Shown: positions 1 to 9,259, counted from the stretch's first letter. The stretch is 64,000 bases of DNA from Methylobacterium nodulans ORS 2060 (GCF_000022085.1 NC_011894.1:3065501-3129500); one strand, 5' to 3'. Made by a program: numbers and translations. The notes: generated from the sequence alone by a model not told the origin.

Positions 1-214
1 TCCGGCGTGACAATGCGCGTGTTCTCCATCTTGTACCAAGGCTGAGGCACGTCATGTGAGTTCAGTGCCATTGCAGGCTGATCGATCTTAATCATCAGTT
101 TGGCTTCCCACGGCTACGAGTCGAGCCGATCAGGCGCCTGTTGTGTACGCGTCTACCGACGCGTTCCGTGATGCACCTCATAAAGAGAGTCCGGGCGGTT
201 GCACGGCTGCGCAC

Positions 215-662
215 CACCAGACGCGACATCGACTGGGGCAGCATCGTCTTGCCGAAACGGGCCTCGATGAAGCGGCACAGGTCCGGCAGGGTCCAGCTGG
301 ACGGCTCGCCGCGATCCGGATCGGGCCCGCGCAGGATGTGGTGGACCAGCACCGCCTGCTCGCCGTCCGTCAGGCGCTCCGGCCGGCGGCCGGGCGGGTG
401 GTCGATCAGGCCGGCCAAGCCTTCGGCGTTGAAGCGCTTGGCCGCGTTGCAGAGGGATTGCCTCTCATCCTGAGCTTGTCGAAGGATCGATCCCGGCCGC
501 GCGGGCGGCCTCGGCCCGGCTCATCCCGTCGAGGGCGTTGGCCAGCGCCAGCATGCGCTGGGCCGTGCGCCGGCGCGGTTCCCTCTTGGCCAACTGCCGC
601 AGCTCAGCCGCACTGGCGATGTCGGTCTGGAATGCCACCGCACGGGTCACCTGCTCCTCCAC
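215..662 (-). pseudogene. IS630-family transposase, 5' fragment, frameshifted
   Basis: Reading leftward from 662, the first 60 or so codons give the helix-turn-helix region of an IS630-family transposase (AEAARAAGID motif). A second frame from about 463 continues it through a GLIDHPPGRRPERL-type linker to about 215, after which similarity is lost. The catalytic DDE half is absent, so this is a dead remnant. The two halves are separated by a short inserted repeat (464-486) that shifts the frame and introduces a stop. Family assignment rests on recognised motifs in the N-terminal half. Confidence 0.7.
464..486. repeat. Short palindromic interspersed repeat inside the IS630 remnant
   Basis: The 23-bp segment contains CATCCTGAGCTTGTCGAAGG, a short repeat I recognise as very common between genes in alphaproteobacterial genomes. 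Here it lies inside the transposase reading frame. Removing about 22 bp restores continuity between GID and the following QSLCNAAKRF-like codons, so it was inserted after the transposase arrived. Confidence 0.6.
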
Positions 663-827
663 GGTTCAGAGGGGGCAGCGAATCACGCCGAGAAGCCGCT
701 GAAAACCAAGAACGAGTCAAAACCTACATGCGGCGGTATCACACGTTGGAAACAGAAGATTGCTGCCGAAGGCGTGCCTGTGACCATCTTCGTCCGGGAG
801 CCCTCACACCGCATTTGACAGCAGCTC

Positions 828-1080
828 CCATAAACCGGCTTACGCGTAGCGCGTCGCCTCGCGCGAGCAAGAGGCGATCCAGCCAGTAGGGCAAAAGGAA
901 AAGCCGTCCTTGCGGAGCGGCCCGAAGTCTTGGGAGGAGATGCCCATCGAGGGCGTGCGCCGCCGCGGACCATCGCGGCGGGGCATCTGCGTTATGCCAT
1001 GCTGCGGTGTACGCCGCTTGATCCGGTGAGACTCGGCATTGCCCTAGCCCACCCGGTCCTGCCGTGGCCAGCTCTTCTCG
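828..1080 (+). repeat. Dispersed repeat, copy A (about 250 bp)
   Basis: The segment is the diverged reverse complement of 29990-30222. Shared landmarks include GCAGATGCCCCGCCGCG (copy B; near-identical on the opposite strand here), GGATCAAGCGGCG and the ends ATAAACC/GGTTTAT. No convincing coding frame runs through either copy. The right end retains a degenerate hairpin that is a good terminator in copy B. Confidence 0.6.
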
Positions 1081-1138
1081 TCCCATACCGCGCCTTATGC
1101 GAATGGAGCGGCTCTCTGTCGTGTGTGAGACCGGAGCC

Positions 1139-1387
1139 TCATCCCGTCCTCGCCAGCAGGATCGCGGTCCGGACGGCCACCCGTCGCCGTGCAACGGTGA
1201 CGTCCTTGCGCCGCATGGCCTCCGCGGCTTGGCGGCAGGCGGCTACGGCCGCGTCGATGTCGAGGGTCAGACCAGCGGCGATCTGGCGGGGCCCAGACGA
1301 GGGGTGGGCAAGGTAGCCCATCACGGCGGCGTCGACCTGCTCGTCAGTCAGGCGCTTGGCCGTGCGGAGGTCTGCGATGGTGGCCAT
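1139..1387 (-). CDS. Conserved-looking small hypothetical protein, 82 aa
   Basis: An 82-residue ORF starting MATIADLRTAKRLTDEQ and ending VAVRTAILLARTG, predicted soluble and Ala/Arg-rich. I do not recognise a family. The C-terminal tail RVAVRTAILLAR reappears in two degenerate ORFs at 24411-24512 and 29558-29665, which suggests a family of related small proteins scattered in this genome. Codon use resembles the neighbours. It could be spurious because GC-rich DNA gives long chance ORFs. Confidence 0.45.
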   Translation of the reverse strand: MATIADLRTAKRLTDEQVDAAVMGYLAHPSSGPRQIAAGLTLDIDAAVAACRQAAEAMRRKDVTVARRRVAVRTAILLARTG

Positions 1388-1757
1388 GGGCGAGCACCTA
1401 CAGCTGCATGCTGGAACGAAGCTGTCCTGTGTGCGGCCCCGCGCTGCCGCTGGAGCCCATCAGGACCGCGTCGGCGGCCGATCAGCCTTGGCCGCCAAGG
1501 GGGGGGGGGTAGCCCGCAAAGCTTAGCAGCCGTCCAGAGCCCGCCCAAAGCCCGGGAAAGGGCATTCCGTCTGTTGTCGTGGAGAGTGGGAACAACGGCG
1601 GCCTCTGGCGCCAGCGGCCGCGAAAGGGTCAAGATCTCAGCTGCGCTGACTTGGGCGCAACCGCAGGGGCGCCCTCATGGCCTAGGTACGCGTTCTCGAC
1701 CCGATCACCGGCCGCTTCGTGATCATCGTCGTCTCGGACTGAAGCTCGTCCCACTCG
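1388..1757. other. Intergenic stretch with an 11-G run
   Basis: No gene could be supported here. It holds an uninterrupted run of 11 G at 1499-1509, unusual for the window, and a small degenerate reading frame after 1690 (see rejected items). Confidence 0.4.
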
Positions 1758-1826
1758 CTAGACGGCGATGACGAGCCCGGTGAGCAGGATGAAGAAAGAA
1801 TTCGAGAAGACGAGCGCGCGGATCAT
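1758..1826 (-). CDS. Putative 22-aa membrane microprotein
   Basis: A 23-codon ORF on the minus strand encodes MIRALVFSN followed by a hydrophobic stretch (FFILLTGLVIAV) long enough for one short membrane span. A GGAGG Shine-Dalgarno sequence lies 5 nt before the ATG, the main reason for calling it. No longer ORF on either strand explains the site. Function unknown; the surroundings are decayed mobile DNA, so it could be a surviving microprotein or chance. Confidence 0.4.
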   Translation of the reverse strand: MIRALVFSNSFFILLTGLVIAV

Positions 1827-2013
1827 GGCGGCCTCCGTCCTGGAGCGCCGTCATGATGACAGTGACAGTGCCGCCGTAAAGCGATTGGAAGCGCCGCCAG
1901 CGGCGTTTTCTACACCTTAGCTGGGGGCGCCCGGCAGCCTGCGTGCACGAAAGCCGGCCAGCGGGCGCCTAATAGTCAGGAAAGGGGCATCTAGCCCGTC
2001 TTATTCGCGAGGG

Positions 2014-2205
2014 GTGTGGTCGACGCACGAACTGGCCGAGCGCTGGACGCGCTCGCCCGCGGACCTCACGCTCACCGTCGACCACCCCGATCAAGGCAAG
2101 CTCGGCCTCGCCTGCCAGCTCGCCTTCTGGCGCGAGCACATCTGCTTTCCCGAGGTCGAGGCCGATCTCGCGCCCGCGGTCGTCGAGCACCTGGCTGCGC
2201 AGGTC
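2014..2205 (+). pseudogene. Tn3-family transposase, N-terminal fragment (DUF4158)
   Basis: The translation VWSTHELAERWTRSPAD followed by DQGKLGLACQLAFW and EADLAPAVVEHLAAQV matches the N-terminal DUF4158 region of Tn3-family transposases. Similarity stops abruptly near 2205 where an oppositely oriented IS701-like transposase begins, so the rest of the roughly 1000-residue protein has been lost. The GTG at 2014 is probably not the original start, since the domain seems to begin upstream. Confidence 0.65.
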
Positions 2206-3029
2206 GCCTTCGCGTTGGCCAAGCGCTGCAGCAGCGTCGGCTGACGGGCGCCCGACACGCGCGGGCGGCCCGTCGTCCCGGTCCGGCGCGGCGGGGGCGG
2301 ATCAAACAGGCGCGCGTCGAGCCGCAGCCGCGTGATCAGGGTCAGGCGACGGCCCACCGCCGTGAGCAGCGCGATGGCCGCGTAGCTCGTCTCGGCAACC
2401 ACGATGAGCTTCCGGCCGGGCAGCCAGCGCGCGAGCAGGAGCAGCAGCTGGCGCGCCCAGTCGGTGAGCTGCTTGTGGCGGCGCCCCTGCGCCTTGGCGG
2501 AGCGCTCGGAAGGGGCCAGAGCAGTGAGGAAGGGCAGCGCCCAGACCCGTTGGGCGAACGGCAGCGGGGCGAGCAGCATCCGGCTGATCCAGCGCAGGCC
2601 CGACGCCTTGACGAAGTGGCCATGGCTGGAGCGCACAGGATCGCGATCGATCCCGCGCGCCTTGATCCTGGCGCCCCAGCGCCGCTCGATGGTCTCGTCG
2701 ATGCCGACCACCACCGGCCCGCTCGGCGCGAACGCCGCGGTCAGCAGCCCGAGCAGGCCGCGTGCTGTCGCCTGGGCGCGCCAGCGCCTGCGGCTGAGTA
2801 CGCGATGATAGGTGCTGACCGTCACGCCCTCGCGCAGGCCCAGGCGGCTGAGCGCCGCGGTCACGGTCCGCCGCCCGGGCGCGAGCACGGCCCCGGCGAC
2901 GAGCACCATGAGGTTGGCGAAGGTCGGGCACGGGAAACAGGCCGCCAAGGGTGCCATCCAGGTGGACAGGACAGCCGGGACGACCGCGGCGGCAGGGTTT
3001 GCGGCATCGGAGGGGGCTAACCTTGCCAT
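2206..3029 (-). pseudogene. IS701-like (DDE_5) transposase, 3'-truncated
   Basis: About 275 residues from 3029 leftward resemble the N-terminal and central part of IS701-type transposases: the VVVGIDETIERRWG block with the first catalytic Asp, HGHFVKASGLRW, and the AETSYAA block with the second acidic region. After RLANAKAT at about 2206 the frame runs into antisense Tn3 sequence, so the C-terminal part is missing. The original terminal inverted repeats were not found. Activity is unlikely. Confidence 0.65.
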
Positions 3030-3090
3030 GGCGAGCTCACGATGGTGTCGTTGGCGCCCTCAACCCGGCGTCGCGTGCAAGGGCTTCCTC

Positions 3091-3378
3091 ATGCCAGCCA
3101 GACCCGATCCTCTGCAGGCGCGCCTTGAGGCGTTCCACCAGGCCCGCGGCGGGGGCGTCGCCGTGCACAAGGCGGGCCACGGCTACGCGCTGCTGAGCGA
3201 GCGCACCGGCGCTCCCCTCGCCCGGCTCACGCCCACCGGCGAGGCCGACACGGTTCAGGTGCCGTGGTGGAACGGGGCACGCTGGGGCGCCGCAGGGCCG
3301 TTCGGCATCGCCACCACGCCCCTCGACCAAGCCCTCGACTACATCGCCTCAACGCCGCTCTTCTGGATCAACGACTGA
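3091..3378 (+). CDS. Small conserved hypothetical protein, 95 aa
   Basis: An ORF from the ATG at 3091 encodes a soluble 95-residue protein with a VAVHKAGHGYAL segment, an LARLTPTGEADTVQVPWW segment and an acidic-aromatic end (LDYIASTPLFWIND). The pattern of alternating polar and aromatic residues looks like a genuine small alpha/beta fold rather than a shadow frame. I do not know its function. It sits alone between transposase debris and the lysR gene. Confidence 0.55.
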   Translation: MPARPDPLQARLEAFHQARGGGVAVHKAGHGYALLSERTGAPLARLTPTGEADTVQVPWWNGARWGAAGPFGIATTPLDQALDYIASTPLFWIND

Positions 3379-3712
3379 CCAAAAAGGGCCAAACTCGAGC
3401 TCAGAAGCTGTACGCGAATAAATTCGCTGAAAAGTCAACAAGTTAGGTTCGAAGGGGCCGATGGACGGTGACCGGGAGGTTGCAGCCCAGGCTATGGCGA
3501 TAAAGAAATGATCCTAGATGCCGAAGATAATTATTGACATATCACAATGCTGCAGTGGTCACCAACATGAGTTGGTAAGTATTTATTTCGCGTACAGATT
3601 CTTAGCGGCCAACGCCTCCAAGACGAGGAACTTGACCGCCACGCGGCGAGACCATCCGCTGACAGCACCCGACCCCTAACCGTTCTCGGCTGCCGCTCCG
3701 CCGGCTGGCCGA
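3379..3712. other. Intergenic stretch
   Basis: About 330 bp without a supportable gene. It contains a notably A/T-rich tract (about 3500-3600) in otherwise GC-rich DNA. No IS ends or RNA genes were recognised. Confidence 0.4.
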
Positions 3713-4633
3713 TCAGGAGTTTGCCGGAGCAGCGTCCACCCAGTGACGGTGCTCGGCGAAGCGCTCGGACAAGAGGTCGAGGAAGCTGCGCACCTTGGTC
3801 GAGAGATGGCGACGGTGCGGGTAGATCGCGTTGATCGCGAACTCGACCGGCTTGTACTCAGGCAGGAGCCGCACCAAACTGCCAGCCTCCACATCCTCGC
3901 CGACGAGGAAGGTCGGTGCCAGGAAGACTCCGCTGCCGTCGAGGGCGAGCAGGCGCAGGAGGTCGGCGCTGTTGCTGACCATGTTGCCGGTGACCTTCAC
4001 TGCCGTTGGCCCGCCGTCGGAACTCTCGAAGTGCCACTCGTCGCCGTACGGGTAGAAGGCGTAGCGGAGGCAGTTGTGGTGAGCCAGGTCGCCAGGCTGG
4101 AAAGGAGCCGGGTGCGCGTCGAGGTAGTTCGGTGCGCAGGTCAGGACGTGCCGCCAGGGCGTGAGGCGGCGGACGATGAGGCCCGAGTCCGGCGGGGGCG
4201 TCGTGCGGATCGCAAGGTCGTACCCGTCCTCGATCAGGTCGACCATGCGGTCGCCCACGGTCAGGTCGACAGTCACGGCGGGATAGCGGGCAAGGTACTC
4301 ACGCAGGACAGGAGCCATGAAACGGGAGATGTGCCCCGCCGTATGCAGTCGGAGCCGGCCGCGCGGGGTTGCGTGCAGTGCGCTGGCGATTCGGTCGGCC
4401 TCGTCGAGCTCCGCCAGGATCTGGCTTGAGCGCTCATAGTAGGCCTGCCCGACCTCCGTCAGGCTGACCTTGCGCGTCGTGCGATTGAGGAGCCGCGCCC
4501 CGAGGCGGTCTTCGAGGGCCTGGACATGCTTGCTGACCATAGTCACCGACATGTTGAGCCGGCGTGCGGCGGCCGAGAAGCCGCCAGCTTCCACCACCCG
4601 CCCGAACACGGTGAGGCTCGTCAGTCGGTCCAC
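3713..4633 (-). CDS. LysR-family transcriptional regulator
   Basis: A 306-residue protein of normal LysR length. Residues 1-60 form the winged HTH (MDRLTSLTVFGRVVEAGGFS, then AARRLNMSVTMVSKHVQALE); residues 90-295 form the periplasmic-binding-like effector domain, with the conserved GRLRLH start. The subgroup resembles regulators of efflux or aromatic/quinone response. It is divergent from the efflux operon beginning at 4779, the classical arrangement in which a LysR protein controls the neighbouring operon and itself. The inducer cannot be read from sequence. Confidence 0.9.
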   Translation of the reverse strand: MDRLTSLTVFGRVVEAGGFSAAARRLNMSVTMVSKHVQALEDRLGARLLNRTTRKVSLTEVGQAYYERSSQILAELDEADRIASALHATPRGRLRLHTAGHISRFMAPVLREYLARYPAVTVDLTVGDRMVDLIEDGYDLAIRTTPPPDSGLIVRRLTPWRHVLTCAPNYLDAHPAPFQPGDLAHHNCLRYAFYPYGDEWHFESSDGGPTAVKVTGNMVSNSADLLRLLALDGSGVFLAPTFLVGEDVEAGSLVRLLPEYKPVEFAINAIYPHRRHLSTKVRSFLDLLSERFAEHRHWVDAAPANS

Positions 4634-4778
4634 GGGAGCATCGGCATTGTCCGCTCCTGGTTGACGGTGATTGTCGCGGTTCCAGGATTATCATCGGAGC
4701 TCGCGGATCGCACTCTGTTCGACATGTGGCGAGGGCGCCGATCAACACGCGGCGCACCTCGCGTGCCAGGAGGAAGCC
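4634..4778. promoter_or_regulatory. Divergent lysR / efflux-operon promoter region
   Basis: The 145 bp between the two divergent start codons must hold both promoters and the LysR operator. An AGGAGGA ribosome binding site at 4768-4774 decides the start of the HlyD-like gene. I could not single out a convincing LysR T-N11-A box. Confidence 0.5.
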
Positions 4779-5930
4779 ATGTCGGAGATGCCGCGCACCG
4801 AAACCTTCCGCTCCGCGATCGAGGCCGCCGAGAATTCCCCGGCTGAAGCTCCGCCGAACCGGGTCCACCCAGGTCGGCGTACGCTCAAGCGCGTCGCGCT
4901 CGCGCTTGCCCTCCTCGGCGGCACGGCTGCCGGCGCGGACTTCGGCTACGATTACTGGGTGCGCGGACAGTACCTCGTCTCGACCGATGATGCCTATGTG
5001 AAGGCAGACTATACCACGGTCGCCCCCAAGGTACCCGGCTACATCGCCGAAGTCCTCGTGGCTGATAACCAGCCGGTCAAGGCCGGGCAGGTCCTCGCCC
5101 GTATCGATGACCGCGACTTCCGGGCGGCGCTCGCCCAGGTGCAGGCTGAGGTCGAGGCGGCCGAGGCCACGATCCGCAACCTCGGTGCGCAGATCGCCCT
5201 GCAGAAAGCTGTCGTCGACCAGCAGGATGCGCAGATCGCCCTGACACAGGCGTCGCTCAAGTTCGCCAGCGAGGAGGCCGAGCGATATCAAGCCCTCGTT
5301 CGAACCGGCGCTGGCACCCTTCAGCGGGCACAGGCCACCGAGGCCGGCTTGAGTGAAAAGACGGCGCAGTTGCGCCGCGACCGAGCCGCCAAGCTCGCCG
5401 CGCAACAGCAGATCGAGGTCCTGGCTACCGAGATCGGCCGGGCCGAGGCGCAGCGTGATCGTGCCAGAGCCCTTGCGCGCCAGGCGGAGCTTAATCTGTC
5501 CTACGCCATCATCGTGGCGCCGGTGGACGGCACGATCGGCTCACGCACTCTGCGAGTTGGCCAATACGTCCAAGCCGGCACACAGCTCATGGCGGTGGTG
5601 CCGCTCGACGCGGCCTATGTGGTGGCGAACTACAAGGAGACGCAGCTGGCCGACGTTCGCCCCGGTCAGCCTGTCGAGGTCGAGGTCGACACGTTCGCCG
5701 GACGCAAGCTCAAGGGGCACGTCGATAGCCTGTCGCCGGCGAGCGGCCTGGAGTTCGCCCTGCTGCCGCCGGACAACGCCACCGGCAACTTCACCAAGAT
5801 CGTCCAACGTATCCCCGTCAAGATCGTGCTGGATGATCGTAAGACAGCTGGAATGCTGCGCGCCGGCATGTCGGTCGAGCCGACCATCGACACCCGAGAG
5901 ACCGCCCTAGCGGAGTGGTCCCGGCCCTGA
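4779..5930 (+). CDS. HlyD/EmrA-family membrane fusion protein
   Basis: A 383-residue periplasmic adaptor. A single N-terminal membrane span lies near residues 35-55 (VALALALLGGTAAGADFGYDYW), followed by the biotinyl-lipoyl hairpin (TDDAYVKADYTTVAPKVPGYI), a long Ala/Gln/Glu-rich coiled coil about residues 115-235, and the second lipoyl half with the API/VAPVDGTI motif. The start with AGGAGGA was preferred over an upstream in-frame ATG at 4671. The MFS pump follows 109 bp downstream, giving an EmrA-EmrB-type pair that would move drugs across the inner membrane toward an outer-membrane channel not encoded here. Confidence 0.9.
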   Translation: MSEMPRTETFRSAIEAAENSPAEAPPNRVHPGRRTLKRVALALALLGGTAAGADFGYDYWVRGQYLVSTDDAYVKADYTTVAPKVPGYIAEVLVADNQPVKAGQVLARIDDRDFRAALAQVQAEVEAAEATIRNLGAQIALQKAVVDQQDAQIALTQASLKFASEEAERYQALVRTGAGTLQRAQATEAGLSEKTAQLRRDRAAKLAAQQQIEVLATEIGRAEAQRDRARALARQAELNLSYAIIVAPVDGTIGSRTLRVGQYVQAGTQLMAVVPLDAAYVVANYKETQLADVRPGQPVEVEVDTFAGRKLKGHVDSLSPASGLEFALLPPDNATGNFTKIVQRIPVKIVLDDRKTAGMLRAGMSVEPTIDTRETALAEWSRP

Positions 5931-6039
5931 GAGGCCGGCACCTTCAACCAGGAGCGGATGATCCTTCTCCAATAATCGGCATTCTTGCCGCACGGGCGGC
6001 ATTGCATCCTCTCGTCATTCGACGAGGCAGGAGTTTTCC

Positions 6040-7662
6040 ATGGCCGCGCTCAGCAACACTTCTCACCCCGCCGCGCTTGCGTCCTCGCAGACTGCCGTCG
6101 ACCGGCCCGGCGCAAGCGCTCAGAGTGTGATCAGGATCTGGTCCGCTGTGGTCGGGGCGACGCTTGGCGCCTTCATGGCGGTCCTGAATATTCAGATCGT
6201 CAACGCCTCGCTCGCCGATATCCAGGGTGCAATTGGCGCCGGGACCGACGATGGTGGCTGGATCTCGACCTCCTACCTCGTCGCCGAGATCATCGTGATC
6301 CCGCTGTCAGGCTGGCTCGCGCAGGTGTTCTCGCTGCGCCGCTACCTCCTCGCCAACGCGGTGCTGTTCCTCGTCTTCTCTGTGGCTTGTGCCTTCGCGA
6401 CAAACCTCTCGCAGATGATCGTCCTGCGCGCGGTGCAAGGCTTCTCAGGGGGCGTGCTGATCCCGATGGCTTTCACCATCATCATCACGCTCCTGCCCAA
6501 GACCAAGCAGCCGATCGGGCTCGCTCTGTTCGCTGTCTCGGCTACCTTCGCGCCGGCGATCGGGCCGACCGTCGGCGGCTACCTGACCGAGACCTACAGC
6601 TGGAAGTACATCTTCTACGTCAATCTCGCACCCGGCGGCGTGATGCTCGGCATGCTCTGGTTCTCGCTTGAGACCAAGCCGATGCAACTGTCGCTGCTGC
6701 GCCGGGGCGATTGGCCGGGCATCGTGACCATGGCCATCGGTTTGGCCGCGCTCCAGACGGCGCTGGAAGAGGGCAATAAGGATGACTGGTTTGGCTCACC
6801 CTTCATCGTGCGGCTGTCCGTGATCGCGGCGATCTCGCTCTCACTGTTCGTCTGGATTGAGCTGACAAGCACGAAGCCGCTCCTCAACCTGCGCCTTCTC
6901 GCACGCCGGAACTTCGGCTTCGGTATCTTGGCGAACTTTTTGCTCGGGATTGCCCTCTACGGCTCCGTCTTCATCCTGCCGGTCTATCTCTCGCGCATCC
7001 AGGGCTACAATGCCGAGCAGATCGGCTTGGTCCTGGCCTGGACCGGCTTCCCGCAGCTCGTACTGATCCCACTGGTGCCGCGCCTGATGCAGCGCCTTGA
7101 TGCGCGGCTCGTCATCGGGATCGGCTTCGCGCTGTTTGCCGCCTCGAACTTCATGAACATCCACATGACGGCTGACACGGCGGCCGACCAGCTCTTCTGG
7201 CCCAACGTGGTACGGGCTCTCGGCCAAGCCTTGGTGTTCGCGCCGCTGTCCGCCGTCGCGACCGCCGGCATCGAGACGGAGAATGCAGCCTCGGCCTCGG
7301 CCCTGTTCAACATGATGCGCAACCTCGGCGGCGCCATCGGCATCGCGGCCCTGCAGACGTTCCTGCAGAAGCGCGAGCAGTTTCACTCGAATGTTCTGAC
7401 GCATCAGGTCTCGTTGTTCGAGGAGGCGACCCGCGCCCGCCTTGCAGGCCTGACCCGCTACTTCCTCGGCCACGGCATCGCCGACCCGGCTCTGGCTGGC
7501 CACAAGGCCATCATCGCGGTTGGCCTGCGGGTGCGCCAGCAGGCCAACGTCATGGCCTTCGGGGACACCTTCTTCCTGCTTGGTGCGGCTCTCGTGGTGG
7601 CGCTTCTAGCAAGTCTGCTCCTGAGAAAGCCCGGTCACCTCGCAGCCGGAGGCGCTCATTGA
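6040..7662 (+). CDS. DHA2-family MFS efflux transporter (EmrB-like)
   Basis: A 540-residue integral membrane protein with about 14 predicted spans, typical of the DHA2 (14-TMS) drug:H+ antiporter family. The first span carries the family pattern GAFMAVLNIQIVNASLADIQ, followed by DDGGWISTSYLVAEIIVIPLSGWL and the antiporter motif region GPTVGGYLTE. It follows the HlyD/EmrA-like adaptor and precedes an oxidoreductase, all on the same strand, so the three are probably cotranscribed under the divergent LysR regulator. Confidence 0.9.
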   Translation: MAALSNTSHPAALASSQTAVDRPGASAQSVIRIWSAVVGATLGAFMAVLNIQIVNASLADIQGAIGAGTDDGGWISTSYLVAEIIVIPLSGWLAQVFSLRRYLLANAVLFLVFSVACAFATNLSQMIVLRAVQGFSGGVLIPMAFTIIITLLPKTKQPIGLALFAVSATFAPAIGPTVGGYLTETYSWKYIFYVNLAPGGVMLGMLWFSLETKPMQLSLLRRGDWPGIVTMAIGLAALQTALEEGNKDDWFGSPFIVRLSVIAAISLSLFVWIELTSTKPLLNLRLLARRNFGFGILANFLLGIALYGSVFILPVYLSRIQGYNAEQIGLVLAWTGFPQLVLIPLVPRLMQRLDARLVIGIGFALFAASNFMNIHMTADTAADQLFWPNVVRALGQALVFAPLSAVATAGIETENAASASALFNMMRNLGGAIGIAALQTFLQKREQFHSNVLTHQVSLFEEATRARLAGLTRYFLGHGIADPALAGHKAIIAVGLRVRQQANVMAFGDTFFLLGAALVVALLASLLLRKPGHLAAGGAH

Positions 7663-7708
7663 GCCATCGAACGCTACTTCGTCCAAAGCGCGCACAAGGA
7701 GACCCGCC

Positions 7709-8695
7709 ATGACGACACCCGTTCTCAGCCAATCTCACCCCTCAGGTCGCCCGTCGCAAATCATGAAGGCCTGCCGGGTCCACCAATTCGGGCCGCCAAG
7801 CGTCATCACTCTGGAGGACGTCCCGCGCCCTGAACCTGGAGAGGGTGAGGTCCTCGTGCAGGTCCACACGGCCGGGGTCGGCCCGTGGGATGCTTGGATC
7901 CGCGCGGGGCGAAGCCTGCTGCCGCAGCCCTTGCCACTGACCCTCGGCTCCGATCTATCGGGCAGTGTTGCGGCACTCGGCGTAGGGGTCTCGGGTCTCG
8001 CCGTAGGAGACGCGGTCTTTGGCGTGACGAACAAGCGCTTCACCGGGGCCTACGCCGAGTACGCCCTCGCGTCGGCCGCGATGCTGGTGAAGAAGCCGGC
8101 AACTCTCGGGCACGTGGATGCGGCTTCCTTGCCGGTCGTTGCCGTCACAGCGTGGCAGGCGCTCTTCGACCATGCCGGGATCGACACTGGCCAGACGGTG
8201 CTCATTCACGGAGCGGCCGGCAACGTCGGCACCTACGCAGTCCAATTCGCTCGTGCAGCGGGGGCGCGGGTGATCGCCACAGCGAGCGGGGCCGACCAGG
8301 CCTACCTGCGAAGCCTGGGTGCCGAGAAGGTCGTCAACGCTCGCGCTGAACGCTTCGAGGACAAGGTACATGCTGTCGATGCCGTGATCGATCTGGTTGG
8401 CGGGGAGATGCAGGCACGCTCGTTTCCGGTTCTGCGGCCGGGAGGGATTTTGGTCTCCGCGGTATCTGAACCCGATGACACTTTGGCCGTGCGCCACGGT
8501 GTTTCGGCCAAATTCTTCTTCGTTGACGTGACTACAGACCTCCTCGGCCGGATCGCGGCCGATGTCATCGCGGGCCGCGTCGTCACACAGATCGGAGCCG
8601 TCTTGCCGCTGGCTGGAGCGCGCACCGCGCACGAGATGCTGGAAGGAGTCCGCTCGCGCCCGCGCGGCAAAATTGTGCTGCGGGTCGTGCCCTGA
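7709..8695 (+). CDS. NADP-dependent quinone-oxidoreductase-like (MDR family) protein
   Basis: A 328-residue medium-chain dehydrogenase/reductase. The N-terminal GroES-like fold (residues 20-140) includes TAGVGPWDAWIRAG and LGSDLSGSVAALG. The Rossmann half has the dinucleotide motif HGAAGNVGTYAVQFARAAGA near residues 168-187. The catalytic-zinc cysteine/histidine set of alcohol dehydrogenases is absent, pointing to the zinc-independent quinone oxidoreductase branch. Start 7709 follows an AAGGAGA site; the homologous region begins at the in-frame ATG 7763. Its place behind an efflux pair suggests detoxification of the exported electrophile or quinone (inference). Confidence 0.88.
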   Translation: MTTPVLSQSHPSGRPSQIMKACRVHQFGPPSVITLEDVPRPEPGEGEVLVQVHTAGVGPWDAWIRAGRSLLPQPLPLTLGSDLSGSVAALGVGVSGLAVGDAVFGVTNKRFTGAYAEYALASAAMLVKKPATLGHVDAASLPVVAVTAWQALFDHAGIDTGQTVLIHGAAGNVGTYAVQFARAAGARVIATASGADQAYLRSLGAEKVVNARAERFEDKVHAVDAVIDLVGGEMQARSFPVLRPGGILVSAVSEPDDTLAVRHGVSAKFFFVDVTTDLLGRIAADVIAGRVVTQIGAVLPLAGARTAHEMLEGVRSRPRGKIVLRVVP

Positions 8696-8715
8696 TCGGC
8701 CTGCGTGCTCGTTTC

Positions 8716-8876
8716 CGTCGGCCCGCCGCGGCGGGGCCGGGCGGGCCTGCCGGCTCCGGACGCGGGGCGGATCAGGGTGGAAGCCCAACCAGCTTGGTTA
8801 TGGAAGGGCGGCGATGGGCGGGCAGCAGCTTTCTACGCCTTCGCCTGCAATGACCGGGGCTGACCCCTTGCAGACT
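8716..8876 (+). repeat. Dispersed 160-bp intergenic repeat, copy 1
   Basis: The same orientation and order of landmarks occur at 25398-25559: GGGCCGGGCGGGC, then an AGCTTGG-TATGGAAGGG block, then CAATGACCGGGGCTGACC and TTGCAGAC. No reading frame is conserved between the copies. It fills most of the gap after the oxidoreductase gene. Confidence 0.65.
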
Positions 8877-8935
8877 TTGGGGAGTTCTCGCTTCATCGTC
8901 CGCTCCGAGGCGAGAAGCAGGCCATAACCACGAGG

Positions 8936-9136
8936 CTACAGCATCAGCACGTCGGAGCTCACAACGTCCCGTGGATGCTTCGGTCGAGGACGGTATGCCA
9001 CAGTGCCGCTGGGGCCGATCTCAACGGCTAGAGGGTGTCTCCCGAGCCCGACTACAATGCTGGTACGCCGGTCGGCGGTTGGCCAGCCATACTCTTTCCA
9101 GATCGTCAGGGGATTGGCGCCCACATTGTCGCCCAT
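8936..9136 (-). CDS. Uncertain small ORF, 66 aa
   Basis: A minus-strand ORF starting MGDNVGANPLTIWKEYGWP, with a second in-frame ATG upstream at 9151. The amino acid mix looks more protein-like than most shadow frames in this gap, but I recognise no family and see no strong ribosome binding site. It may be the end of a larger degraded gene. Confidence 0.25.
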   Translation of the reverse strand: MGDNVGANPLTIWKEYGWPTADRRTSIVVGLGRHPLAVEIGPSGTVAYRPRPKHPRDVVSSDVLML

Positions 9137-9259
9137 CCGCGAAGATTCCACCCACTCACACGATCAGGAGAGCAACTCACTGCACGACCTTGAAACTCTG
9201 CCCAAAAAGCAGACAATCTGCCCAGAATGGCCGATGGCAGTTCGGCTGAGGGAGGAATA

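Noticed and set aside
1690..1738. Tiny frame VRVLDPITGRFVIIVVSD after an ATG-GCC-TAG
   Set aside because: It looks like the end of a 21-codon protein but has an in-frame TAG at codon 3 and no other start, so it was not called as a gene.
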